NCBI RefSeq assembly: GCF_003259155.1
Contig: NZ_QGMQ01000008.1
Span: 1-64,000, forward strand
Length of the DNA: 64,000 bases
Reading direction: 5' to 3'
Source: Marinimicrobium alkaliphilum
GTDB taxonomy: Bacteria; Pseudomonadota; Gammaproteobacteria; Pseudomonadales; Cellvibrionaceae
Shown: positions 10,942 through 19,981 of the stretch, piece by piece
Layout of the letters: each line of letters starts with the position of its first letter
How positions within the stretch are numbered: the first letter of the stretch is position 1
Program-made: the position numbers and the translations under genes
The notes under the pieces: generated by a model
Told to the model about the DNA's origin: nothing
The model's database searches: none
Seen by the model: the letters and a program-made list of their open reading frames with translations, nothing else

Positions 10942-11840
10942 CCTCCGGGCCAGTGATCTGGCACCACAAACACCCGCCGCTGTTCATACCAGCGGCGGGT
11001 GTTTGCGTTTAGGGCCAGCTGCGCCAGGAGTTTGGGCGGCGCGCCGTCGCGCACGGCAGCCACGGCATTGTTCGCCGTGGTGTGTAAAGGTCTATGCGCC
11101 TGTACCCAAGGCCCGAGCCAGTGGGGCTTGTGTAGTTGTACCCAGTCGCCCTTGAGCTCGAGGTCTCGGGCGTATACCCAGTGGCCGCGCTCGTGTCCGG
11201 GATCCGCTTGGGTCGGGGATGGCACTGACGTGTGCTCGGGATAGAACAGGTAGCCGGGCATAAAGGTCCGCACGGCAAGCGGTTCATTCAGCCCGAGCTT
11301 GTGAAGCACGGCACGGGTTTCAGGGCGTTCGCCCATGGTGCATTGATGGTCCAGCAAGCGCGCGGTTTTAAGGTCCAGTCGGTCCCGGCTGTTGGGGCCA
11401 TACCAGCGCACAGCCTGCGTGTTGTCGGTGAACCCGAGGTAATACTTCACGGCGATTTCGTGGTGCTCAAGGCCGCCGGAATGGGGGTTGCGGAAGATGA
11501 AGTCCAGTTCACCCAGGGTTTGGTTGTTGCCAGGGATTTGCAGATTTTTGGCCAGCAACTCCCAGCCCAGTAACTCGGTCATCAGGCAGGCGTACAACTG
11601 CTCGAAGTAAACCCCCAGGCGCTTGGGAAAAGGCTCGTGTAGGGCCGAGGGCGCGAACGCAGGGGTTTTGTCCCACGCGCGCAGAATCTCATAGGCATCG
11701 CTGCGCAGCGCACCCGCAACATCAAAGGCGGTTTCACCGCACCACAATTGCGGTGCCGTGCACATCCACGCCAGGTGGCGAACCGGTGCGCACTGGAACA
11801 GCGTCGCCCGGGTTGGAGAATTGTGTGCAGAGCTGGACAG
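10938..11840 (-). CDS. DUF1853 family protein, probable CTG start
   Basis: The protein belongs to DUF1853, a conserved gammaproteobacterial family of unknown function. Diagnostic segments are KRLGVYFEQLYACLM, LGELDFIFRN and HHEIAVKYYLG, a nuclease-like Glu/Asp/Lys arrangement. The first in-frame ATG is at 11765 and would give 275 residues, but that start has no clear ribosome-binding site. The frame continues upstream with APVRHLAWMCTAP, which looks like the conserved DUF1853 N-terminus. No ATG, GTG or TTG occurs before the stop, but a CTG at 11838-11840 lies five bases after GGAGGGG (11846-11852). I therefore place the start there, giving 300 residues. Family assignment is strong and the start is inference. 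Confidence 0.8.
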   Translation of the reverse strand: MSSSAHNSPTRATLFQCAPVRHLAWMCTAPQLWCGETAFDVAGALRSDAYEILRAWDKTPAFAPSALHEPFPKRLGVYFEQLYACLMTELLGWELLAKNLQIPGNNQTLGELDFIFRNPHSGGLEHHEIAVKYYLGFTDNTQAVRWYGPNSRDRLDLKTARLLDHQCTMGERPETRAVLHKLGLNEPLAVRTFMPGYLFYPEHTSVPSPTQADPGHERGHWVYARDLELKGDWVQLHKPHWLGPWVQAHRPLHTTANNAVAAVRDGAPPKLLAQLALNANTRRWYEQRRVFVVPDHWPGG

Positions 11841-11859
11841 GTGGACCCCTCCGTTTTCG

Positions 11860-11872
11860 ACTAGACTCTAGT
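11860..11872. promoter_or_regulatory. perfect palindrome in the divergent DUF1853/araC region
   Basis: ACTAGACTCTAGT is a 13-base perfect dyad (arms ACTAGA/TCTAGT). It sits just upstream of the DUF1853 ribosome-binding site and 64 bases before the AraC-type gene, so it is a candidate operator for either promoter. Confidence 0.35.
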
Positions 11873-11936
11873 AATACGTCAGCAATCTTGTCGCGTCAAA
11901 TCCGTCCGATCACAACAAGCGCGTCACGGGGGAGTG

Positions 11937-12821
11937 ATGGCTACAGCGGTGTCCAGTATTTGTCAGTTGGTGCCGGGCATGTCCAGCGCCGACAGCCACC
12001 AGGGGCAGCTCAGTGTACCCGGCCTGGCCCTGCAGATGCTCGAAACGACCGGTGCGCCCGGCGAGGTGCCGGTGCCACCTTTGCCTCAGTTGGTGTTGAG
12101 TCAGGCCCTTGGCCACGCCTTTCGCTATCAATGTGACCTGGGTGCGGGTCGCTTCTCGGGTCAGGGGCTGCCGATGGATTTTGTGGTGGTATGCCCCAAT
12201 AGGTCCACCTGGTGCCGAATTGACGACCCACACTCCCTGCGTTTTCTCGGGATCCCCTTACCCTTGGCTCGGCGCTTCCTGGCACGCGACACGGGCGATC
12301 CGCTGGACTTTGGGGTCTTGCATACCCGTCACAACCGGGATCCTTATATCGCCCACACCCTGGAGGCCTTGTGGCAGGAGCTGGCCCTTGGCGATCAGGC
12401 GTCGGCACTGTTTGCGGAAACGGCGGTGGCGAGCCTGGTTATCCGCCTGCAGCGGCTGTCGGGCCAGGTCGAACACCCGATGCTTACGCGCGGGGGGCTT
12501 GCCGCCTGGCAGTCTGATCGGGTCATCAGCTATATGCGTGAGCACCTTGATCGGCCCGTCTCCCTCTCCGAGTTGGCCGCCCTGGTTGATCTTTCCCCGT
12601 GGCACTTTGCCCGGGCCTTTCGCGAGAGTCACGGGCAGCCGCCGCATCGCTTCTTTGTTCAGTTGCGCCTGGAGAAAGCGCGCGAGCTCTTGGCGCACAG
12701 CCGGCTGCCGGTCACGGATATTGCCTTGCGCACAGGCTACTCGTCCCAACATCTGGCGCGCCACTTTCGTCATTGCTGGGGCTGTACGCCCAGCGATTAT
12801 CGGCGCCAGCGTCAGCACTGA
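11937..12821 (+). CDS. AraC-family transcriptional regulator
   Basis: At 294 residues it has an unrecognised N-terminal sensing domain and a C-terminal double helix-turn-helix (about residues 190-290). The latter shows MREHLDRPVSLSELAALVDL, ARAFRESHGQPPHRF and the family signature TDIALRTGYSSQHLARHF. GGGGGAG precedes GTG-ATG, and the ATG is preferred. It lies between the DUF1853 gene and a secreted TPR gene, which it may regulate; the target is not evident. Confidence 0.9.
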   Translation: MATAVSSICQLVPGMSSADSHQGQLSVPGLALQMLETTGAPGEVPVPPLPQLVLSQALGHAFRYQCDLGAGRFSGQGLPMDFVVVCPNRSTWCRIDDPHSLRFLGIPLPLARRFLARDTGDPLDFGVLHTRHNRDPYIAHTLEALWQELALGDQASALFAETAVASLVIRLQRLSGQVEHPMLTRGGLAAWQSDRVISYMREHLDRPVSLSELAALVDLSPWHFARAFRESHGQPPHRFFVQLRLEKARELLAHSRLPVTDIALRTGYSSQHLARHFRHCWGCTPSDYRRQRQH

Positions 12822-12921
12822 GCCAGGCGCAAATTCGGTTCATTTTCCACAAGATTGGGCACGCAGCCCCTGGCCGCTGTCTCTACACTGAGCGGTGTCG
12901 CACGACTCAGGGAGGCACACC

Positions 12922-14460
12922 ATGCGTATCCGATACCCGTTTTTGCTGCTTTTACTGCTCTTTCCTTTGGCGTTTGGGGCTGCTGGCAGCCCTGACCAAC
13001 ACGGCCATGACCACCCGGTACCATCGGGCGAGGCGTTGGGTGCGGTCAACTTTCAACCGGCTTGTGCTGCCGAGGCGGCAGCGGAGTTTGACCGGGCTCT
13101 GGCCCTGAAACACCACATGATGTACCAGCAGGCGCGCTCGCGCTTTCGCGCACTCACCGAGCAGGCCCCCGGCTGCGCCATGGCCCACTGGGGTGTGGCT
13201 GCCACCTATTTTCAACCTTTGTGGCCCTCGCGTCCGGATGCGGAGGTTTTGGCCGAAGGGCGCGCCGCCATCGCCCAGGCCCGACGGGCGGGCACCGACG
13301 TAGCGCGGGAAACGGCTCTGATTGACGCGGTGGACGCCTTTTTTCAGACGGACGCGTCAAGTTACCGGGAGCGTATCGTCGCCTGGGCCGAGGGTATGGC
13401 CGAAGCCTATGCTCAACACCCGAAGGATCTGGACATTGCGGCACTCTATGGGCTCTCCCGCCTGGCGTTGGCGATGGGGGCCGATGGCGAGACCCGGCAT
13501 GCACTGCACGATGAGGGCGAAGCGGTGTTGAGGGCGGTATGGGAATCCGAGCGCACCCACCCGGGGGCTATTCACTACAGCATCCACGCCACCGATGTGG
13601 ACGGCCGGGCCGAGAATGCCATCGATATGGTGGCGGTGTATGGCGATATTGCACCTCGTGTTCCCCACGCCCTGCACATGCCTTCGCACATTTATGTGCG
13701 CCTCGGGGCATGGGATGAGGTCATCGAATGGAACCGGCGTTCCGCGGATGCCGCCAAGGGGCACGCTGTCAATGGCGCTGTCTCTTTCCACTACATTCAC
13801 GCGCTCGACTATCTGGTGTACGGCTACCTGCAGCAAAACGCGGTCGAGCAGGCGCAGGCGGCGTGGGCGGAAGCCAAGGCGGTCGAGCGTCATCAGCCGG
13901 TCTTTGTCTCGGCATTTCACGTGGCCGCCATGCCCGCGCGCATTGCGGTGGAGCAGCGGGACTGGGCGGCGGCGCGAACACTGCCGGTGCGTGAGCCGGA
14001 TTACCTGCCCTGGGAGGACAGCCACTGGCCCGAGGGTCTGAGCTGGTATGCCCGAGGCCTGGGCGCGGTGCACGAGGGCGACCTGACGGAGGCGCGACGG
14101 GCTGAGCAGCGATTGGAGTCGCTGCGCGATGCCGCTGTGAGGGCGGGAGAAGAGCAGTTTTCGACCTACCTGGAGGTGGATCGGCAGATCCTGTCCGGCT
14201 GGATAGCGCATGCCGACGGCGACCCGGATGGGGCCATTGCCCTGATGCACGCTGCTGCTGAGCTGGAAGCTACCGTAGAGAAGAGCCCGGTAAGTCCGGG
14301 TGCGCTCTATCCACCTTACGAGGCTCTGGGTGACCTGTTGTTAGCGTTAGAGCGCCCGGACGAAGCCCTGAGCGCTTATCAATCCGGTGAAGCCATCTGG
14401 CCCGGCCGGCGAAATACGCAGCGCGGCATGGCCGAGGCTCGGGCGCTGGCCGTTAATTAG
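12922..14460 (+). CDS. secreted tetratricopeptide-repeat protein
   Basis: The 512-residue product has an N-terminal signal peptide (about residues 1-22, FLLLLLLFPLAFGAAG) followed by helical repeats. These start with a TPR-like unit (KHHMMYQQARSRFRALTEQ, CAMAHWGVAATYF) and extend to the C-terminus (ALGDLLLALERPDEALSAYQ). It belongs to a widespread group of predicted exported TPR proteins without an assigned function. A GGGAGG site lies nine bases before the ATG at 12922, which excludes an upstream GTG-type start. Its stop overlaps by four bases the end of the convergent esterase gene. Confidence 0.85.
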   Translation: MRIRYPFLLLLLLFPLAFGAAGSPDQHGHDHPVPSGEALGAVNFQPACAAEAAAEFDRALALKHHMMYQQARSRFRALTEQAPGCAMAHWGVAATYFQPLWPSRPDAEVLAEGRAAIAQARRAGTDVARETALIDAVDAFFQTDASSYRERIVAWAEGMAEAYAQHPKDLDIAALYGLSRLALAMGADGETRHALHDEGEAVLRAVWESERTHPGAIHYSIHATDVDGRAENAIDMVAVYGDIAPRVPHALHMPSHIYVRLGAWDEVIEWNRRSADAAKGHAVNGAVSFHYIHALDYLVYGYLQQNAVEQAQAAWAEAKAVERHQPVFVSAFHVAAMPARIAVEQRDWAAARTLPVREPDYLPWEDSHWPEGLSWYARGLGAVHEGDLTEARRAEQRLESLRDAAVRAGEEQFSTYLEVDRQILSGWIAHADGDPDGAIALMHAAAELEATVEKSPVSPGALYPPYEALGDLLLALERPDEALSAYQSGEAIWPGRRNTQRGMAEARALAVN

Positions 14461-16226
14461 TCTTCGGCGAGCCCGGAGATCTGCACATCGTACACGGCCA
14501 GGAACTTGCCGTCGTTGTCGGCCGCATTCCAGGTGTAGATACGCAGGTAGAGACTGGCGTTCGCGGACAGTTGCTCAATCACCTGAAACTCCACCTTGGT
14601 CATGGTGTTGGCGGTGAAGAACAATGGATCCTCGTTGAGCTTGATCGGGTTGGAGAAATCGCTGGTTAACGAATACTCCATATCAGCACGCACGGTCGAG
14701 CCGCCGCTGCTGGTCAGGTAGGCGGAGATGGTATCGATAGCGAAGCTACCGTTGGCTGCGCTGGCCTCGAACAGCAGGTACTCGTCGGCCGGGCGTCCGG
14801 TGTGGTTGTTCGCCACATAGCGGGCGATGGTTTTGTCGGTGGTAAGGTCGCTGCCTTCCTCCTGAATGGAGAAAACTCTGTTGCTGTGCTTGACCAGGTT
14901 GACGGCAACGGCGTCGGTCGCATTGACCGGACCGTCGGTTTCCGGTGCCAGGCTATCGGGGTCGGTAAACCAGCTGACATGGGATGCCAGGCCGGTACCC
15001 GCGCCAACGCCTTCACCCATCAGGGCGACGCTGGCGACCTGTTCACCCAAGAGGCTGAGGATCAGCGTCTCGGAGTAGACCTTTTCTTCCTCTGGGTTAA
15101 ACGACACATTCACCGTGTGCATGAAGTCGCCGTTCTGGTAGTCGATGCTCAGCTCGGATTGCCAGTCTTGCTGGTCGTGGGAAACCTGAAACCCCTCCGG
15201 TGCCGTGACGATGACACTGCCGGAGGCCGGATCCAGATCGAACGCGGAAACAGTCAGGGTGCGATTGGTGGACGTGCCGGTATAGCGCTTGACCCAATCG
15301 ATCTCGGTGGGGCTGGTAATGACCGAACTGACCTCTACGGTATAGTCTGCCAGGACATTCAGGGCACTCAGGCCGCCGACCGCACGCTTGGCAATCAGGG
15401 TCGCAAAAAGCTCGGTGGGGTGAGTGCTGTCGGCTGCGATATACAGGTATTCGGTGGCCGCGGTGTTCCCATAACTCTCGACGATGATCCGGGTTTCCTC
15501 GGTCACGTCGACCAGGGGGACGTCATAGGTTTCTGCCACGGCTTTCATCGCAGCGGTGTAGCTGCCACGGGGAAAGGTTTCGCCTGAGTTGATACTGGTC
15601 AGGTTATGCTGCCCGGTTTCGTTGATGCTGGTGCCACTGAAGTACTTGCGCACCATCGGCGTCATCAGGATGGGGGTTGCACCCTGTTCGCGGGCCTCCA
15701 TGACGTATTTTTTCAGGAACTGGTAATAGGAGTGCTCGGTGTCAGCGCAACCTTCACCGTCGGTGCTGCCATCGCTGCAGAACGCATAGGTGCCGAATTC
15801 GTCGTAGTCACCGCCGCGCTTCTGGTCATTGTGCCCAAACTGGATAATGACATAGTCGCCTTCCGCGAGGGCGGCTTTGGTGGCGGGCCAACGTCCGGTC
15901 TCATAGTAGAAACTGCGCGAGCTGCGCCCGCCCCGAGCCCAGTTCACCACGGTGACGTCATCGTTGTAGAACATGTGAACCATTTCGCCCCAGCCCGCCT
16001 GGGGGCGGCGATCCGGGTACTCGGTCATCGTGGAGTCACCAATCATGTGAATGGTGACGGGGTCGAGTGCGGCTGCGCTGCTGGAACTGGCATCGGAGCT
16101 GGAGCTGACGTCTGAACTGGAGCTACCGCTGGTGTCTTGGTCTGTTGTTTCGGTATTGGAGCTGCCACACGCGGTGAGCAGTACGCCCAACAGGATGGAC
16201 GCTGCCAAATGTGCAAAGGTTTTCAT
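14457..16226 (-). CDS. rhamnogalacturonan acetylesterase (CE12-like SGNH) lipoprotein
   Basis: The 589-residue lipoprotein has C20 (LLTACGSS) and a poly-Ser linker to about residue 53. Its SGNH esterase domain spans about 57-290: the nucleophile motif is IGDSTM (S65), the Gly block is WARGGRSSRSF near 97-107, the Asn block is FGHND at 130-134, and the catalytic pair is DSTH at 266-269. This is the pattern of rhamnogalacturonan acetylesterases, which deacetylate pectin so that lyases can act. An immunoglobulin-like domain (about 310-415) and a C-terminal beta domain (about 440-589) follow; both are probably for binding or anchoring. The PL10 lyase lies nearby, supporting a pectin role. Confidence 0.87.
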   Translation of the reverse strand: MKTFAHLAASILLGVLLTACGSSNTETTDQDTSGSSSSDVSSSSDASSSSAAALDPVTIHMIGDSTMTEYPDRRPQAGWGEMVHMFYNDDVTVVNWARGGRSSRSFYYETGRWPATKAALAEGDYVIIQFGHNDQKRGGDYDEFGTYAFCSDGSTDGEGCADTEHSYYQFLKKYVMEAREQGATPILMTPMVRKYFSGTSINETGQHNLTSINSGETFPRGSYTAAMKAVAETYDVPLVDVTEETRIIVESYGNTAATEYLYIAADSTHPTELFATLIAKRAVGGLSALNVLADYTVEVSSVITSPTEIDWVKRYTGTSTNRTLTVSAFDLDPASGSVIVTAPEGFQVSHDQQDWQSELSIDYQNGDFMHTVNVSFNPEEEKVYSETLILSLLGEQVASVALMGEGVGAGTGLASHVSWFTDPDSLAPETDGPVNATDAVAVNLVKHSNRVFSIQEEGSDLTTDKTIARYVANNHTGRPADEYLLFEASAANGSFAIDTISAYLTSSGGSTVRADMEYSLTSDFSNPIKLNEDPLFFTANTMTKVEFQVIEQLSANASLYLRIYTWNAADNDGKFLAVYDVQISGLAED

Positions 16227-16280
16227 GGTCTCTCGATCTCTCTGGGGTGAAAAATTACTATTTATAATATTTATGTTAAA

Positions 16281-16295
16281 CCCTGGTAACCAGGG
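16281..16295. promoter_or_regulatory. palindromic operator candidate upstream of the CE12 esterase
   Basis: CCCTGGTAACCAGGG is a perfect dyad with one central base. It lies between a minus-strand TTGACA-like element (reverse of TGTCAA at 16301-16306) and an AT-rich -10 region ahead of the esterase start at 16226. The TGGT/ACCA core resembles sites bound by GntR- or LacI-type sugar regulators. The regulator is not identified. Confidence 0.45.
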
Positions 16296-16330
16296 CAACC
16301 TGTCAATGATACGATTACTGATTGACTGGG

Positions 16331-17290
16331 TCAATTCACCGACTTGAGCAGATATTCACTGACTATAGGTTCAGCCGCGTTGGGCAGCGGCCGATGCGGC
16401 GCTGTTGCGTTCGATACCGGTCCGTCAGTCACCGGGTTAAAGAACAGTACCGGGCGCCAGGGGCAGTCCGCCAGTGCCCGGTACAGGCGTCGGCGCAGGC
16501 CATTGTAATCAGCGTGGCGTTCCGCGCTGATGTCCACGTCCAGTATCAGGTAGGGGCCGAGTTTGATCACGCGTGTGTATTCCCGCCCCAGGCCGGCGAC
16601 CTGCAGTGCGTTGCGGGCAATGTGCTCTACCTTCGGGTCCGGGGCGGCCATCACCAGCTCGCGCACGGCGCCGCGTACCATGCGTACCGGCACCGATAAA
16701 AAATAGCCGGACACCGCGAGCACCAGGAGCGGATCCACATACACGGCCCATTCGGCCCAGGCGCTGCGTTCCATCAGCCAGGCCCCGGCAAAGCCCAGTG
16801 CCACGACCCCGCTCAGCAAGGTGTCCATCTGCCATTGACTGCGCTCCGCACTCATCAGGTCAGACTCGCCGATTGGGTCACGCAGCCGCAGGTAGGCCCA
16901 CACCGCCGCACACGCCACCAGGCTCAGCAGTGCAAAGCCCAGCGCCAGGTCGGCACTGACCAGTCGTCCGCCGGAGAGCAGGGATTGCAGTGCTGCCAAC
17001 GCCGAGACGATGCACACCAGCGCAATGGCGAGTCCTTTGATGGCGATAACGAGGGGCTGAATGGCCGCCTGGCCGAACGGAAAGCGCCGGCTGGCCGGTT
17101 GATACACCGCTTGGGCGGCGTAAACGGAGAGGAGTGACAGGCACAGGCTGATCAGCGAGTAGGCACCGTCAAACAGAATCATCAGCGAGCCGATCCACAA
17201 ACCCCAGATCAGGCCAAAAAAGGCAAACAAGCCCGCTATCAGCGCTGACAGTTTCAGCGCCGTTTTTTCCCTCGAATAAGCCGAGGACAT
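16331..17290 (-). CDS. cation diffusion facilitator family transporter
   Basis: The 319-residue membrane protein has the CDF layout: six hydrophobic segments in about residues 12-205, FDGAYSLISLCLSLLSV in helix 2 and MDTLLSGVVALGF in helix 5. The conserved metal-site Asp residues are present in both. A soluble C-terminal domain follows. Such proteins export Zn, Fe, Co or Mn by proton antiport; the metal cannot be read from the sequence. A GGAGG lies at the right distance from the ATG at 17290. It diverges from a LysR gene 107 bases away. Confidence 0.85.
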   Translation of the reverse strand: MSSAYSREKTALKLSALIAGLFAFFGLIWGLWIGSLMILFDGAYSLISLCLSLLSVYAAQAVYQPASRRFPFGQAAIQPLVIAIKGLAIALVCIVSALAALQSLLSGGRLVSADLALGFALLSLVACAAVWAYLRLRDPIGESDLMSAERSQWQMDTLLSGVVALGFAGAWLMERSAWAEWAVYVDPLLVLAVSGYFLSVPVRMVRGAVRELVMAAPDPKVEHIARNALQVAGLGREYTRVIKLGPYLILDVDISAERHADYNGLRRRLYRALADCPWRPVLFFNPVTDGPVSNATAPHRPLPNAAEPIVSEYLLKSVN

Positions 17291-17397
17291 AACCACCTCC
17301 AATAAGTATTGAAGCCACTATAACGGAGGTATAGGCTAAGTGGTGAGTCACTCATCGACGGAAAATGCGTCGCTGAAAACCTTTCTGAGGTCCTGCT

Positions 17398-18279
17398 ATG
17401 CGCCTGCCACAAGTCGAAGCCTTTCTCGCGATCGTTGAAGAGGGCGGTATCGCCGCCGCATCGCGCCGTCTGCGCATGAGCCGCACGACGCTCAGTACCG
17501 CCCTGGCGGCACTCGAAGATGAGTTGGGGGTGGTGCTGTTTGAGCGCAGCGGCAATCAACTGACGTTGACCCCCATCGGTACTGCGCTGGTGACCGACAG
17601 TCGCCGCCTGGTGCAGATCGGTCACCAGATTCACGCCCGCTGCCAACAGCACCTGAAGGGTGCCGAGTCCGCATTGCGGATTGCTCGGGACGACAGCTTG
17701 CCCGAGGCCCAGTGGCGCAGTCTGCTCAAACGCCTGAAGGCGGAATTCCCTCAAACCAGCCTGTCGATCTACCTGGCGCCACCGCGCGAGCTGGAAGAAC
17801 TGGTGAGCGAGCAGATTGTCGATGTGGCCTACGGGTTGATGCCGGAAATTCTGAGCGAGGGCTATCACACGCTGCGGGACCTGGCCGATGTGCGCATGAT
17901 GACCGTGGCCGCCCCCGATCACCCGCTGGCGCAGTTGGAGCGGGTGACCCAGGACGATCTGGTTCTCCATCAGGAAATCACCCTCGCCTATATCAAGGAC
18001 GGCTCGCTTGTGGCGGAGTCACCGGAGACCGCCAACTACCTGGCCTTTACGCAATATGAGTTGATTCGCGATGCCGTGATTGAGGGCATTGGCTGGGCCG
18101 ATCTGCCATTTCCGATGATTGCCGAGGCGCTGCGCGCCAACAAACTGAAGGTGATCCGTCATCACAACGCCCAATGGTGGAAGGTGTTTACGGCCCTGGA
18201 GTCCGAACAGGCCCAGGGTGGCGCGGTGGTGACCTGGCTGGCGCGGGAGCTGAAGGCCTTTCTGGCGCCGCTGACTTAG
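17398..18279 (+). CDS. LysR-family transcriptional regulator
   Basis: At 293 residues it has the winged-helix start MRLPQVEAFLAIVEEGG with AASRRLRMSRTTLSTALAAL and ends in the usual co-inducer domain. It is divergent from the CDF transporter, so it could control that gene, but nothing in the sequence identifies the ligand. Confidence 0.9.
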   Translation: MRLPQVEAFLAIVEEGGIAAASRRLRMSRTTLSTALAALEDELGVVLFERSGNQLTLTPIGTALVTDSRRLVQIGHQIHARCQQHLKGAESALRIARDDSLPEAQWRSLLKRLKAEFPQTSLSIYLAPPRELEELVSEQIVDVAYGLMPEILSEGYHTLRDLADVRMMTVAAPDHPLAQLERVTQDDLVLHQEITLAYIKDGSLVAESPETANYLAFTQYELIRDAVIEGIGWADLPFPMIAEALRANKLKVIRHHNAQWWKVFTALESEQAQGGAVVTWLARELKAFLAPLT

Positions 18280-18385
18280 GCGCCAAAGTGTGACGCTGTG
18301 ATCCGTGTCTAGGACTTGTTAGGTTAACGCCACTAGGCTCGGGGGGGTTGTCGCCGTCATACCTCACCCCAATAAGGATAAGCCC

Positions 18386-19972
18386 ATGACCCGCGTGCAA
18401 GCCCCTTCCGGCGCCAGTGCTGCCCAGCACCCGCCGCTGACCCGCGCCGATCGCTGTCTGTTTTACGTGACCGCTTCCATCACGGGTGCCACGGTTATGA
18501 TGATTGAGCTTTTGGGCACCCGCATCATCGGGCCATACTACGGTGTCAGCATGATTGTCTGGTCGTCGCTGCTGTCCACCGCACTGCTGGCGTTGGCCAT
18601 CGGATATCTGGTGGGTGGCCGTCTGGCGGATACCGCGCCCTGGCTGCGCCTCTCCCATATCCTGCTGGCCACCGGGGTGTTGATCGGCATCATCCCTCTC
18701 ATCAGCCAGCCGGTGCAGCTCACCACCAATGCCCTTGGGCTGCGTTGGGGGGCCCTCAGCAGTGCCTTTGTTCTGTTTACCCCCTGCTTGATCATGCTGG
18801 GAATGGTGGGGCCTTACGTTATCAAAATGGCCACCAGTGGGCTCGAACGGCTGGGGCGGACCGCCGGTACCGTCTATGCCATCAGTACCCTTGGCAGCGT
18901 CGCCGGCACCCTCCTGCTCGGCTTCTATCTGCTGCCGTTGTTCGGTACCCAGCGTATCGTCGTCACCCTCAGCGTGCTCATGTTCGTGATGGCGTTTATC
19001 CTGGCGCTGTACGAGAACCGGCGCCTGCGCGCTGGCAACTCCCTCCCCCTGTGGGGGGCGACCACCGCTGGCCTGGCGGCTTTCGTGCTGGTGGGGGTGG
19101 CCGGTTACATGGGCCAGCGAGAAACCCCAGGCTCCGTGGTGGTGTTTGAGGCGGAAAGCCCCTATGCCTGGGTGCGGGTGGTGGACCAGCCCGAGCGGGG
19201 CATCCGTTGGTTGATGTCCGGCGGCTCCACTATTGGTGCGGAGCACCTGGCCTCAGGCCAGGGGGTCTTGGGGTATCAGGCGGTGGTGGGGCAGCTGCCA
19301 CTGTTCAACAGGCTAGGGCGCGACGCGTTGCTGGTGGGGCTGGGCAGCGGCCATCTGGTCAACACCTATGCCCAGAGCGGCATTGCCACCGATGCCATGG
19401 AAATTGACCCGGTAGTCGCGCAACTGGCGAGTGAGTACTTCAGCTTTGTGCCCACGGGCGATGTGATTGTCGGGGACGCCCGCTACCAGATTCAACAGAT
19501 GAGCAAGCAGTATGACTTTATTGTTCACGATTGCTTTACCGGGGGCGCCGAGCCTATTCACCTGCTGAGCCTGGAGATGTTTCAAAAGCTCAAAGCGCGT
19601 CTCAAGCCCGGCGGCATTCTCGCGCTCAACTTCGTCGGGCTGACGGCCGAGGGGGAGCAGGAGCCGGTGGAGGCGGTCGCGAAGACTCTGGATCAAGTGT
19701 TCCCCCATCGGCGTACCTTTGTCTCGGCGCCCGATGCAGAATTCAATGACTATGTCTTTTTTGTCTCGAATGAGCCCCTGGTGTTGACCCGGAGCCCCGA
19801 CCAGCGTGCGCAGGTGACCTGGCTGGAACGGTTGGAAGTCGACGTTCGGGGTGAAAGCGATTTTATCATCACCGATGATTACAACCCGCTCGAGACCCTG
19901 CATATTGCCAAGGCGGAATACTACCGTGACATGTTGGTCGAGCGGGTTGGTGAGTCGCTGCTCTTTTATTGA
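18386..19972 (+). CDS. membrane-fused spermidine-synthase-like methyltransferase-fold protein
   Basis: The 528-residue protein has six or seven hydrophobic segments in about residues 25-245. A spermidine-synthase-like Rossmann domain follows at about 270-500, showing ALLVGLGSGHLVN (glycine loop), AMEIDPVV (acidic end of strand 2), VIVGDARYQI and FIVHDCFTGG. This is the fused transporter-like/spermidine-synthase architecture common in bacteria. Whether it makes polyamines is unproven: the usual substrate Asp pattern is altered (HDCF instead of DLTDP). The membrane part opens with MMIELLGTRIIGPYYG, typical of the group. No operon partner is evident. Confidence 0.82.
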   Translation: MTRVQAPSGASAAQHPPLTRADRCLFYVTASITGATVMMIELLGTRIIGPYYGVSMIVWSSLLSTALLALAIGYLVGGRLADTAPWLRLSHILLATGVLIGIIPLISQPVQLTTNALGLRWGALSSAFVLFTPCLIMLGMVGPYVIKMATSGLERLGRTAGTVYAISTLGSVAGTLLLGFYLLPLFGTQRIVVTLSVLMFVMAFILALYENRRLRAGNSLPLWGATTAGLAAFVLVGVAGYMGQRETPGSVVVFEAESPYAWVRVVDQPERGIRWLMSGGSTIGAEHLASGQGVLGYQAVVGQLPLFNRLGRDALLVGLGSGHLVNTYAQSGIATDAMEIDPVVAQLASEYFSFVPTGDVIVGDARYQIQQMSKQYDFIVHDCFTGGAEPIHLLSLEMFQKLKARLKPGGILALNFVGLTAEGEQEPVEAVAKTLDQVFPHRRTFVSAPDAEFNDYVFFVSNEPLVLTRSPDQRAQVTWLERLEVDVRGESDFIITDDYNPLETLHIAKAEYYRDMLVERVGESLLFY

Positions 19973-19981
19973 GTTCGCTGT

